From NCBI GenBank assembly GCA_036307305.1, contig JAXJXV010000021.1, forward strand, positions 81,465-145,464: a stretch of 64,000 bases of DNA, written 5' to 3'. Position 1 is the first letter of the stretch. Each line of letters begins with the position of its first letter. Both the position numbers and the translations under genes were made by a program. Origin of the DNA: SIG607 sp036307305. GTDB taxonomy: Bacteria > Bacillota > Clostridia > Oscillospirales > Acutalibacteraceae. This document shows positions 1-7,102 of this stretch, one piece after another. Below the pieces are notes generated by a model. That model was not told where the DNA came from. It did no database searches and was given only the letters and a program-made list of their open reading frames with translations.

Positions 1-138
1 AGAAAGATCATAACGCCGGTGTTCTGGTGGCAAGGGTATTTAGGCTTCAACGAAATGAACAACGGCACAAAGCTTAAGCTTGTCTACGGACAAAGCGGCA
101 AAGGCAGTACCTATTTAAAACAGATCGAAAAATTTTAG
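1..138 (+). CDS. 3' end of a hypothetical protein (cut by window edge)
   Basis: An open frame runs from the first base to a TAG at 136-138 and encodes the last 45 residues of a protein ending in LKQIEKF. No start is visible because the gene begins outside the window. I do not recognise the family. It is followed after 12 bases, with an AGGAGG-like ribosome site, by the PC4-like gene, so it is probably the upstream member of the same mobile-element operon. Its function is unknown. Confidence 0.5.
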   Translation, partial: RKIITPVFWWQGYLGFNEMNNGTKLKLVYGQSGKGSTYLKQIEKF

Positions 139-150
139 GAGGAAACAAAA

Positions 151-366
151 ATGTTTGAATACAAAATCATCAAGAAAATCGGAGTTGCGGGGGAAAATCT
201 CAACGACACAAAGGAAATCAATATCATCAAGTGGAGCGACAACGCACCGTGTATCGATGTGCGACGTTGGAGAAACGGCAAACCGCTGAAGGGCATTGCT
301 TTTTATCCCGATGAGATTGACGAACTAATCAAGCTACTCAAAAAAGCGAAAAAGGAGGTCATATAA
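151..366 (+). CDS. YdbC/PC4-like single-stranded DNA-binding family protein
   Basis: This 71-residue protein matches the pattern of the PC4/YdbC family: IIKW near residue 25, the short beta-strand segment DVRRW, a GKPLKGIAFY segment and a C-terminal helix EIDELIKLLKKAKK. Known members bind single-stranded DNA as dimers and are common on conjugative elements and phages of Firmicutes. The start ATG follows a clear AGGAGG-type site (GGAGGAAAC). The gene is tightly packed before the ParB-like gene, whose ribosome site overlaps its last codons. The family call rests on motif recognition only. Confidence 0.65.
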   Translation: MFEYKIIKKIGVAGENLNDTKEINIIKWSDNAPCIDVRRWRNGKPLKGIAFYPDEIDELIKLLKKAKKEVI

Positions 367-1281
367 ATGGCAAGAAAATCAGATTTTACTCTGCCGCCGA
401 TCCCCATTGATGCCATCTTTTCAACACAGGCGGAAAGAGACGATGCGCTCTTAGAGCGAGTACACAATATTCCTCTTGAGCAATTGCACCCATTCAGGGA
501 TCATCCATTCAAAATTCAGTCAGGAGAGGAAATGGATAAAATGATAGAGAGTATCCGCAAGGTTGGGGCGATAACACCTGCACTTGCACGACCGCTTGAG
601 GATGGCGGGTTTGAGCTGATATCGGGACACCGCAGACTTGCTGCGTGTCAAGTATTGGGACTTAAAACAATGCCCGTAATTGTTCGTGAAATGACAGATG
701 ATGAGGCGGTGATCGCAATGGTAGATGCAAATTTGCAAAGAGAAACCATACTCCCCAGCGAAAAGGCGTTTGCTTATCGGATGAAGTTGGAAGCAATAAA
801 ACACCAAGGTAGGAGTATTTCCCGACAACTTGTCGGAAAGGAAAGCGCTGACACACTTTCAAATGATGAAAGCGGCAGACAAGTCCAAAGATATATCCGC
901 CTAACATACCTCATCCCCGAATTACTCACCAAGGTAGACGAAGGCGAAATTGCTTTCAGTCCGGCGGTAGAAATCTCATTCTTGACAGAGGATGAGCAAA
1001 GAATCCTGCTTGATGCAATCGAACTAAACGACTGCACGCCTTCCCACGCACAAAGCATACGGCTGAAAAAGCTATCGCAGGACTGTGTACTGACCAAAGA
1101 CCAAATATACGAACTGATGGCGGAGGAAAAGCCGAACCAACAGGAGCATTTGCGGTTTCGCAGAGAGGATTTCAACGGATATTTCCCTAAGTCCTACACC
1201 GAACAGCAGATAAAGAAAGATATCCTGAAAGGTTTAGAGCTTTTGCACCGCCACCGACAGCGAAACCGTGATGCGAGATAA
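367..1281 (+). CDS. ParB/RepB/Spo0J-like partition protein
   Basis: The 304-residue protein has the ParB N-terminal nuclease-like fold signatures: PLEQLHPFRDHPFK at about 37-50, the EEMDKMIESIRKVG helix, ISGHRRLAACQVLG (the GHRR box) and VIVREMTDDEAVIAMVDANLQRE. A helix-turn-helix middle region follows (about 130-215). The C-terminus is not the classical ParB dimer domain. No ParA is seen, which is typical for ParB-like genes of integrative elements, where they serve in element maintenance or regulation rather than chromosome partition. It starts immediately after the PC4-like stop with a GGAGG site, so the genes are coupled. Confidence 0.85.
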   Translation: MARKSDFTLPPIPIDAIFSTQAERDDALLERVHNIPLEQLHPFRDHPFKIQSGEEMDKMIESIRKVGAITPALARPLEDGGFELISGHRRLAACQVLGLKTMPVIVREMTDDEAVIAMVDANLQRETILPSEKAFAYRMKLEAIKHQGRSISRQLVGKESADTLSNDESGRQVQRYIRLTYLIPELLTKVDEGEIAFSPAVEISFLTEDEQRILLDAIELNDCTPSHAQSIRLKKLSQDCVLTKDQIYELMAEEKPNQQEHLRFRREDFNGYFPKSYTEQQIKKDILKGLELLHRHRQRNRDAR

Positions 1282-1310
1282 GAATCGCACATTTGTAAAG
1301 GAGGAGCACT

Positions 1311-1499
1311 ATGATTACAATTATTAAGGATAAAAATCCTAACCATATTTTCGCCGCCTTAAAGCTTTGCGAACAGCTTTATCACGACGGCAAAATTCCG
1401 TTATATATGTTTCGAAATATGGTAAATCAGCACGCTGACGTGGTGGATGCCTCGAAATTTAATTTCACCATTCAGCAGGAAGGAGAAAAAGCCGGATGA
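1311..1499 (+). CDS. small protein preceding the serine recombinase
   Basis: This is a 62-residue protein with no membrane segment; the middle LKLCEQLYHDGKIPLYMFRN looks helical. It has a good AGGAGG site and its TGA overlaps the recombinase ATG (ATGATG), so the two are translationally coupled. Small genes in this position are common next to large serine recombinases of clostridial elements, and a role as an excision helper or regulator is an inference from position only. I cannot assign a family. Confidence 0.6.
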   Translation: MITIIKDKNPNHIFAALKLCEQLYHDGKIPLYMFRNMVNQHADVVDASKFNFTIQQEGEKAG

Positions 1500-3250
1500 T
1501 GTATCGATACAATGAATTTGACGAACGAAGGGTGGTGATTTATGCCCGTGTTTCCACCGAGCACGAAGCACAGATATCCGCACTCAGCAATCAGCTGGAA
1601 TGGTATCAGCAATACCTCGACCACCACCCCGAATGGAACTTAATTGACCGCTATATTGACGAGGGTATCACGGGAACCTCGGCGGAAAAACGACCGGGAT
1701 TTACCCAGATGATTGCAGATGCCAAGGCACACAAGTTTGACCTAATCATTACACGTGAGGTCTCCCGATTTGCACGTAATACCGAGGAAACCCTGCACTT
1801 TACAAAGATGCTTCGCCGCATCGGTGTTGAAGTGTTCTTTATTAACGATAATATCAAAACCTTTGACGGCGACGGCGAGCTTCGCCTTACCATAATGGCG
1901 AGCCTTGCACAGGACGAAAGCCGCAAGACCTCTATCCGAGTGAAAAGCGGTCAACAGATCTCTATGGAAAAAGGCGTGTTCTACGGCAACGGCAATATTC
2001 TCGGCTATGACCGAGTGTAGAAAATCGTGGAGGGCAACAAAAAGCAGGTGGATTTCAATATCAATCCCGTGCAAGCCGAAACGGTGCGTAAGATATTTGA
2101 TATGTACCTTGAGGGACACGGCCTAATGGCAATAAAAAATGAAATGGAGCGAACGGGGCGTAGGACTGCTACGGGACTACCGAATTGGCATTGCACGGGA
2201 ATCTCCCAAACGCTCAAGAACTCCTTTTACTGCGGTATCATTACCTACCACAAGGAATACACTCCCGACTTTTTGGTGCAGAAAAAGGTAAAAAACTACG
2301 GTGAAATGGCATTAACACAAGTGCAAGGCAGACACGAGCCGATTATAACCGTTGAAGAATACGAAAGGGTGCAAAAAATCATGAAAAGCAAAACGGGAAA
2401 ACTCAAGAATCCAACCGCAGGAAGAAAGCTGACGGGCGTAACACCGCCAAAGACCGTATGGGGCAGACTGATGATCTGCTCCTGCGGTAGGCGGTTTAAC
2501 CGCCGCAAATGGAGAACCAACGCTAACGGCGAAAAGTTCTTCGGCTATCAATGCTACGGCACAACGCAAACAGGCACTATCAAAAGTCGCCTAAAACGTG
2601 GACTCCCAATTGACGGTATCTGTCAGTCACCGATGATTGCCGAGTGGAAGCTGCAGATGATGGCAAACTATATCTTCCGGCACTTTCTAACCAATAAGCA
2701 AAAGGTATTGGAAATCGCAAACTCCTTACTTGAGGAGCATATCGGCGATACCGAGGTGCAAGTGCAGGATAATTCAAAACTCATTGAGCAGAAACAACGT
2801 GAGCTTGACAGAGCCAACACCAAGCGCAGAAATCTTGTTGATTTGCTTAGCAATTGCGATATCACCCGTGAGGACTATCAAGAGGCACGTGCCGAGGTGG
2901 ATAAGCAGATAGATAAACTCAAGGCGGAGATCGAAGAACTGACACCCGTAGTCGAGGAAACCGAGGAGGAAGAAATTGACTACGAAAGCAAGATAACCGT
3001 TCTCCGATATGCCTTGGAGCAATACACCAATTTTGATACCGACGGCGATATCCCCGAAAGCGTTATCGAAGCCTTTGTAGAAAAAATCGAGGTTTCAAAG
3101 GACTGCTTTAAGTGGTATCTTCGTGGTGATTTCGGCGGCGACTCTCCCATTCCTATGAATGTGGAGGGTAACCGCAAGAAAGGGGCGACAATTTCGCCCC
3201 AATACATAATTCCCCCTGCAAACTTTGGCGACTCAGGCAGCAATCGCTGA
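1496..3250 (+). pseudogene. large serine recombinase interrupted by an in-frame TAG
   Basis: The reading frame is 585 codons long and is broken only by TAG at 2018-2020 (codon 175). Part one carries the resolvase domain with YARVSTEHEAQ, catalytic Ser20, and the conserved TREVSRFARN and LAQDESRK segments. Part two carries the recombinase domain (EQAETVRKIFDMYLEGHG-like region), a zinc ribbon with CSCGRRF and YQC near residues 325-355, and a long charged coiled coil. The whole resembles TndX-type integrases that move conjugative elements. A GTG at 2027 could restart translation but would lack the catalytic domain. The element is therefore probably stuck, unless the TAG is suppressed or is a sequence error. 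Confidence 0.85.
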
Positions 3251-3262
3251 TATGTAATTTTA

Positions 3263-3278
3263 ACGAAATTAATTTCGT
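3263..3278. repeat. 16-bp perfect palindrome after the recombinase
   Basis: ACGAAATTAATTTCGT is a perfect palindrome beginning 13 bases after the recombinase stop. Attachment sites of large serine integrases lie next to the integrase gene and have imperfect dyads, so this may be part of an attachment site; it could also be an operator. No matching second copy is present elsewhere in the window. Confidence 0.4.
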
Positions 3279-3296
3279 AGCATAAAACAATCAATC

Positions 3297-3316
3297 CCCT
3301 CGGAGCAATCCGAGGG
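3297..3316. other. hairpin at the element-chromosome junction
   Basis: CCCTCGGA and TCCGAGGG form an 8-bp stem around a GCAA loop. It lacks a following T-run on the plus strand, so it is not a complete terminator in that direction. It resembles the stems used as terminators elsewhere in this genome (compare 7047-7077) and may be the remains of one. Confidence 0.4.
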
Positions 3317-3323
3317 AGGAGAT

Positions 3324-3352
3324 TTGATTATTCGGGGTTTTCATGGTATAAT
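3324..3352 (+). promoter_or_regulatory. fucosidase promoter, copy 1
   Basis: TTGATT (3324-3329), a 17-base spacer and TATAAT (3347-3352), inside the first unit of the tandem duplication. Confidence 0.7.
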
Positions 3353-3386
3353 ACGGATAAATTATAAAAAAAGGGTGTTTTTATGA

Positions 3387-3415
3387 TTGTTTATTCGGGG
3401 TTTTCATGGTATAAT
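3387..3415 (+). promoter_or_regulatory. fucosidase promoter, copy 2
   Basis: TTGTTT (3387-3392), a 17-base spacer and TATAAT (3410-3415). The -35 is slightly weaker than in copy 1. Transcripts from copy 1 would read through this copy. Confidence 0.7.
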
Positions 3416-3445
3416 ACGGATAACTTATAAAAAAGGGGTGTTTTT

Positions 3446-4669
3446 ATGATTGTTGAAAAAAGAATTAAGGATTTTGAAAAACTCGGTTTTGGTATGTTTG
3501 TGCATTTTGGCCTTTACAGCGTTATAGGAAAAGGTGAATGGGCAAAACACAGTTTAAATATACCTTGGTGCGAATATCTTAAAACATTTGATAGTTTTGA
3601 GCCTAAAACAAATTGGGCAGAGGAATTAGTTTTAATTGCAAAAGAGGCTGGTTGCCGATATATAACACTAACTACCAGACATCATGATGGATTTTCTCTT
3701 TATGATACTTGCGGATTAAATACCTATGATGCACCTAATGCGTGCGGTCGAGACATTGTAAAAGAATTTGTGGACGCATGCAACAAATACGGTATTATAC
3801 CTTTTTTCTATCATACTCTTTTAGATTGGCACGAAGAAAGCTACGAAAACAACTTTGGAGAATACTTAAAATATTTAAGAAAAAGTATAGAAATCCTTTG
3901 CAAAAACTACGGAAAGATAGGCGGATTTTGGTTTGACGGAATGTGGGATAAACCGAATGAAGATTGGGAGGAGGATGCACTTTATTCTCTTATTAGAAGT
4001 TTTCAGCCCGATACTATGATAATAAACAACACAGGTCTTAATAACCGTGGTGAACTAGGTCATATTGAACTTGACAGTGTCACCTTTGAACGCGGCAGAC
4101 CTCAACCCATAAATCTTGAATGTTCCCCCAAATATGTTGCAAGTGAGATGTGCGAAACTTTTGCAAGCCATTGGGGATATGCGAAAAATGACTTTAATTT
4201 CAAGCCATTGGAGCATCTTATTAACAGTTTTGCTGTTTGCCGCAGATATAGGTCTAATTTTCTTTTTAATGTAGGACCAAAAGCTGACGGAAGCCTTCGC
4301 ACTATTGATAAAGGTGCATTAGAGATTTTAGGGCAATGGAGCAATCTGAACGATGAGGCATTGCATATTCCTGAACCCACTGATATTGAAATTAAAGATA
4401 AACCAAACAACTTTATCCTGCGTAATGATAACACTTATTACCTTTTTATGAGTGATTTAAGCATTAGTGGTAATAAAAATGTTACTATAAATAATAATGT
4501 TAATTGCGACAACATTTTCCCGTTTAACAAAAAGGTTAAATCTGTATGTTGGCTTGACAGCGGAGAAACACTTAACTTTACCCAGAATGGTAGTGAAATA
4601 AACATTAACTCCAAACCTTTTGAATGTGGGCAAGATTTCGTCGTGAGAATTGCTAAAATAGAAGTATAA
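3446..4669 (+). CDS. alpha-L-fucosidase, GH29
   Basis: The 407-residue enzyme has the GH29 pattern: FGMFVHFGLYSVIGKGEW at the N-terminus, TTRHHDGFSLYDT, a DIVKEFVDACNKYGI helix, and GGFWFDGMWD, where Asp164 is the expected nucleophile. FLFNVGPKADGSL closes the barrel and a short beta-sandwich follows. No signal peptide is present, so it should act in the cytoplasm on imported fucosylated oligosaccharides. It is read from two tandem promoters. The released fucose would feed into the propanediol branch that includes fucO at 15278. The annotated start follows AAAAAGGGGTG. The substrate linkage cannot be told from sequence alone. Confidence 0.9.
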   Translation: MIVEKRIKDFEKLGFGMFVHFGLYSVIGKGEWAKHSLNIPWCEYLKTFDSFEPKTNWAEELVLIAKEAGCRYITLTTRHHDGFSLYDTCGLNTYDAPNACGRDIVKEFVDACNKYGIIPFFYHTLLDWHEESYENNFGEYLKYLRKSIEILCKNYGKIGGFWFDGMWDKPNEDWEEDALYSLIRSFQPDTMIINNTGLNNRGELGHIELDSVTFERGRPQPINLECSPKYVASEMCETFASHWGYAKNDFNFKPLEHLINSFAVCRRYRSNFLFNVGPKADGSLRTIDKGALEILGQWSNLNDEALHIPEPTDIEIKDKPNNFILRNDNTYYLFMSDLSISGNKNVTINNNVNCDNIFPFNKKVKSVCWLDSGETLNFTQNGSEININSKPFECGQDFVVRIAKIEV

Positions 4670-4748
4670 TGGCAGTTCTTTCCCCTCTTTTTCCGATAGC
4701 ACAACAGGCTGAAATTAAGGAATCTAAGTAATTAGATTTATAAAGTAA

Positions 4749-4783
4749 AAATATCCGCCCGAATTTTTTTGGGCGGATATTTT
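4749..4783 (+). terminator. terminator-like hairpin after the fucosidase
   Basis: A perfect 12-bp stem (4749-4760 with 4771-4782) encloses a 10-base loop, with a short T tract at its end. It probably ends the fucosidase transcript, 79 bases after the stop. Confidence 0.65.
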
Positions 4784-5104
4784 GGCGGTTACGAAACAAA
4801 AAACTTTACCGTTTATGGTGATAAAGTTCACTTAGAGATAGAACGTACCTTAGAACCCGATATTTCCAACGGCACCAAAGATTTAGATGCAAAAAAATTC
4901 TTTAATGGACTTAAAAACCTGAATATCGGTGAATGGCGTAAGAGTTACGATACCCACCGATATGGTATTGCTATTATGGATGGTACACATTAGTATTTGG
5001 AAATTTATTTTTCTAATGGTTGTAGAGCTTTAAAAATATATGGTGATAATGCATACCCGTATAATTTTGACTCTCTGTTAGAAATATTTGAAATAAAAGA
5101 GTAA
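4783..5104 (+). pseudogene. decayed fragment of an unknown gene
   Basis: One frame runs through TAG at 4991-4993 to a TAA at 5102-5104. On both sides of the stop it reads like one protein: GIAIMDGTH, stop, YLEIYFSNGCRALKIYGDN. No believable start exists, since the frame enters from the preceding terminator hairpin where only a TTG is available. I read it as the C-terminal part of a lost gene (about 107 codons). The family is not recognised. Confidence 0.6.
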
Positions 5105-5116
5105 CTATGTTATAAT
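5088..5116 (+). promoter_or_regulatory. promoter of the XRE regulator gene
   Basis: TTGAAA (5088-5093), a 17-base spacer and TATAAT (5111-5116), 42 bases before the start. Confidence 0.75.
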
Positions 5117-5157
5117 TAAGCGTATAGAAAAGTTTAAATTTATAAAGAGTGCTTATT

Positions 5158-5763
5158 ATGGAATTTAATGAAAAATTACAGGAACTCAGACGGCAAAAGG
5201 GGATAACACAGGAAGAACTTGCCGAGTCTCTTTTTGTTTCCCGAACGGCGATTTCCAAATGGGAGTCGGGCAGGGGATATCCCAGTATAGATTCTTTAAA
5301 AGCTATAGCCGAATTTTTTGGAATAACCATTGATGAACTACTGTCGGGCAAAGAGCTTTTAGATATAGCGGAAGAAGACAGTAAACAAAAATCAAACAAT
5401 TTTTGTGATTTGATTTTCGGGTTACTTGACGTTAGTACTGCTATGCTTCTTTTTCTGCCCTTTTTCAGACAAAAAGCAAACGGGATAGTGCAGGGGATTT
5501 CTCTTTTTGCTCTAACTGAAATTTCCCCATATTTAAAAACAACTTACTATGTTTTTGTGTTCTTAATTATTATAGAGGGTATCTTGACTTTTGCATTGCA
5601 AAACTGCACACAAAGGTTGTGGGTGCAAAACAAAAGCAAGATGTCGTTATTTGTGAACTTTGCAGGTGTAATTTTATTTGTAATCAGTATGCAACCTTAC
5701 GGGACGACTTTTTTACTGGCAATTCTGGCAATAAAGATATTAACCCTTACAAAAAAGAAATGA
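5158..5763 (+). CDS. XRE-family regulator with a membrane C-terminus
   Basis: Residues 1-65 form a helix-turn-helix of the XRE type (KLQELRRQKGITQEELAE, then FVSRTAISKWESGRGYPS). After a short linker the remaining region has about four hydrophobic segments (near residues 80-100, 125-145, 160-180 and 180-197), so the DNA-binding domain is tethered to the membrane. ATG 5158 was chosen over the upstream in-frame GTG because family members begin with M-x-F-x-E-K-L. Such membrane-tethered regulators often control neighbouring membrane functions; the target is unknown here. It may regulate itself or the PAP2-like gene 95 bases downstream. Confidence 0.8.
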   Translation: MEFNEKLQELRRQKGITQEELAESLFVSRTAISKWESGRGYPSIDSLKAIAEFFGITIDELLSGKELLDIAEEDSKQKSNNFCDLIFGLLDVSTAMLLFLPFFRQKANGIVQGISLFALTEISPYLKTTYYVFVFLIIIEGILTFALQNCTQRLWVQNKSKMSLFVNFAGVILFVISMQPYGTTFLLAILAIKILTLTKKK

Positions 5764-5858
5764 TACGGAAAGTATCGCTATTGTCACGCTGTGTTTCTTG
5801 AAAAATTTTAAATCAGCTTTTAAGATGTATGCAAATACATTAAAGGCAGGTTTTAAAA

Positions 5859-6521
5859 ATGACAAAAGAAAACAAAAAACAACTATGCAAATCAATATTT
5901 ATGTTTGTAGCGTTTAGTCTGTGGACTGCGCTTATTAGCTTTGCAGACGTCAGAGCAATAGGACCAAATGAATCAACCGTTGGATTAGCAACTGTTAACG
6001 GTTTTATTCGTAATTTTACGGGTGTGAATATGTGTCTTTATACTGTTACGGATTGGCTTGGCTTAGTGCCTTTAGCTGTTGTTGTGGGATTTGCTGCTGT
6101 CGGTCTTATGCAGTGGATTTGGCGTAAAGATATTAAGAAGGTTGATTATGATATTCTTGTATTAGGCGGTTTCTACGTTATTACTATGTCGGTGTATATA
6201 CTGTTTGAAAACGTTGTGATAAACTATAGACCTGTACTTATTAACGGGATTTTAGAAGCGTCCTATCCTTCGTCAACTACGTTACTTGCGCTGTGCGTAA
6301 TGCCTACCGCCATAATGCAGTTTAAAGTTCGTATTAAGAACAGTATTTTGAAAAAAAGTGTAATAGCTTTATTTTATTTGTTTACTGTATTTATGGTAAT
6401 ATGCAGACTTATTTCAGGTGTGCATTGGTTGACCGATATTGTGGGTGGAATATTGCTAAGCACCGCACTTGTAATGCTGTACCGTTTTGCTGTAAATTTA
6501 AAAGATAACAGAAAAATATAA
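5859..6521 (+). CDS. PAP2-like membrane phosphatase
   Basis: The 220-residue protein has about six membrane segments. The third PAP2 motif is intact (CRLISGVHWLTD, that is R-x5-H-x3-D), and the RP of motif one is present (NYRP). Motif two reads YPSSTT instead of PSGH, so the proton-donor histidine is missing, and the motif-one lysine is not seen. The PAP2 family dephosphorylates lipid phosphates such as undecaprenyl diphosphate at the membrane. The missing residues make activity uncertain. A ribosome site AAAGGCAGG precedes the ATG. Confidence 0.75.
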   Translation: MTKENKKQLCKSIFMFVAFSLWTALISFADVRAIGPNESTVGLATVNGFIRNFTGVNMCLYTVTDWLGLVPLAVVVGFAAVGLMQWIWRKDIKKVDYDILVLGGFYVITMSVYILFENVVINYRPVLINGILEASYPSSTTLLALCVMPTAIMQFKVRIKNSILKKSVIALFYLFTVFMVICRLISGVHWLTDIVGGILLSTALVMLYRFAVNLKDNRKI

Positions 6522-6545
6522 TTTTTTATAAGGAGTAAATTTGAA

Positions 6546-7046
6546 ATGAAAAAGACTCTTATTGTTGTTGATATGCAAAATGATTTCATTAATATGGCGC
6601 TTGGAACAGAAGAAGCAGTAAAAATCGTGCCTAAGGTGAAAGAAAAAATTTTAGAGTGCTATAAAAACGGTTATGAAATAATCTATACCCGAGATACACA
6701 TTCTGAAAATTATCTTGAAACAACTGAAGGCAAAAAACTGCCTGTAAAGCACTGTATAAAGGGAACGTTGGGTTGGCAGATTGCTGACGGACTTTATGTT
6801 GACGGCTGTAAAATCATTGATAAATCTAATTTTGGGTGGCCGCACTGGGAACAGGAGAATTTGCAGGACGTTCTTATTATCGGTCTTTGCACAGATATTT
6901 GCGTGGTTTCAAACGCTCTTATCATTAAAGCGACTTTTCCTGATGCACAGATAAAGGTAGACAAATCCTGCTGCGCAGGAGTAACGGTAGAAACACATAA
7001 TGCGGCACTGAAAACAATGGAAATGTGTCAGATAGAAGTAAAATAA
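6546..7046 (+). CDS. isochorismatase-fold cysteine hydrolase (nicotinamidase-like)
   Basis: The 166-residue protein carries the cysteine-hydrolase triad of the family: Asp9 in IVVDMQNDF, Lys93 in IIDKSNFGW and Cys119 in GLCTDICVVSNAL. The YTRDTHSENY and LPVKHCIKGTLGWQI segments match nicotinamidase-related amidases, which hydrolyse nicotinamide to nicotinate for NAD salvage. The exact substrate is not certain. It starts 24 bases after the PAP2-like gene behind an AAGGAG site and probably shares its transcript. Confidence 0.8.
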   Translation: MKKTLIVVDMQNDFINMALGTEEAVKIVPKVKEKILECYKNGYEIIYTRDTHSENYLETTEGKKLPVKHCIKGTLGWQIADGLYVDGCKIIDKSNFGWPHWEQENLQDVLIIGLCTDICVVSNALIIKATFPDAQIKVDKSCCAGVTVETHNAALKTMEMCQIEVK

Positions 7047-7084
7047 CCAACCCTCTCGGAAAATCCGAGAGGGTTGGTTATTTT
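7047..7084. terminator. bidirectional terminator
   Basis: A 14-bp stem (7047-7060 with 7064-7077) and a T-rich tail sit between convergent genes and serve both strands. Confidence 0.85.
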
Positions 7085-7102
7085 AAATAAAGAAAATAAA
7101 AA

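Larger units (their letters stand above)
3324..3453 (+). repeat. 63-bp tandem duplication of promoter and start region
   Basis: Two near-identical units of 63-bp period (TTG at 3324 and 3387) each carry a -35/-10 pair, a purine-rich GGGTG ribosome site and an ATG ATT GTT start. The few differences include one A to C change and an A-run to G change. The first copy's ATG (3383) opens a 15-codon frame ending at TAA 3428-3430; the second copy's ATG (3446) is the fucosidase start. Confidence 0.9.

Noticed and set aside
1496..5104. TAG recoding (amber suppression) as an explanation of the two interrupted frames
   Set aside because: TAG is the natural end of several intact genes in the window (for example the SNF transporter, glgA, nnr and the lipoprotein at 42857), so it works as a stop here.
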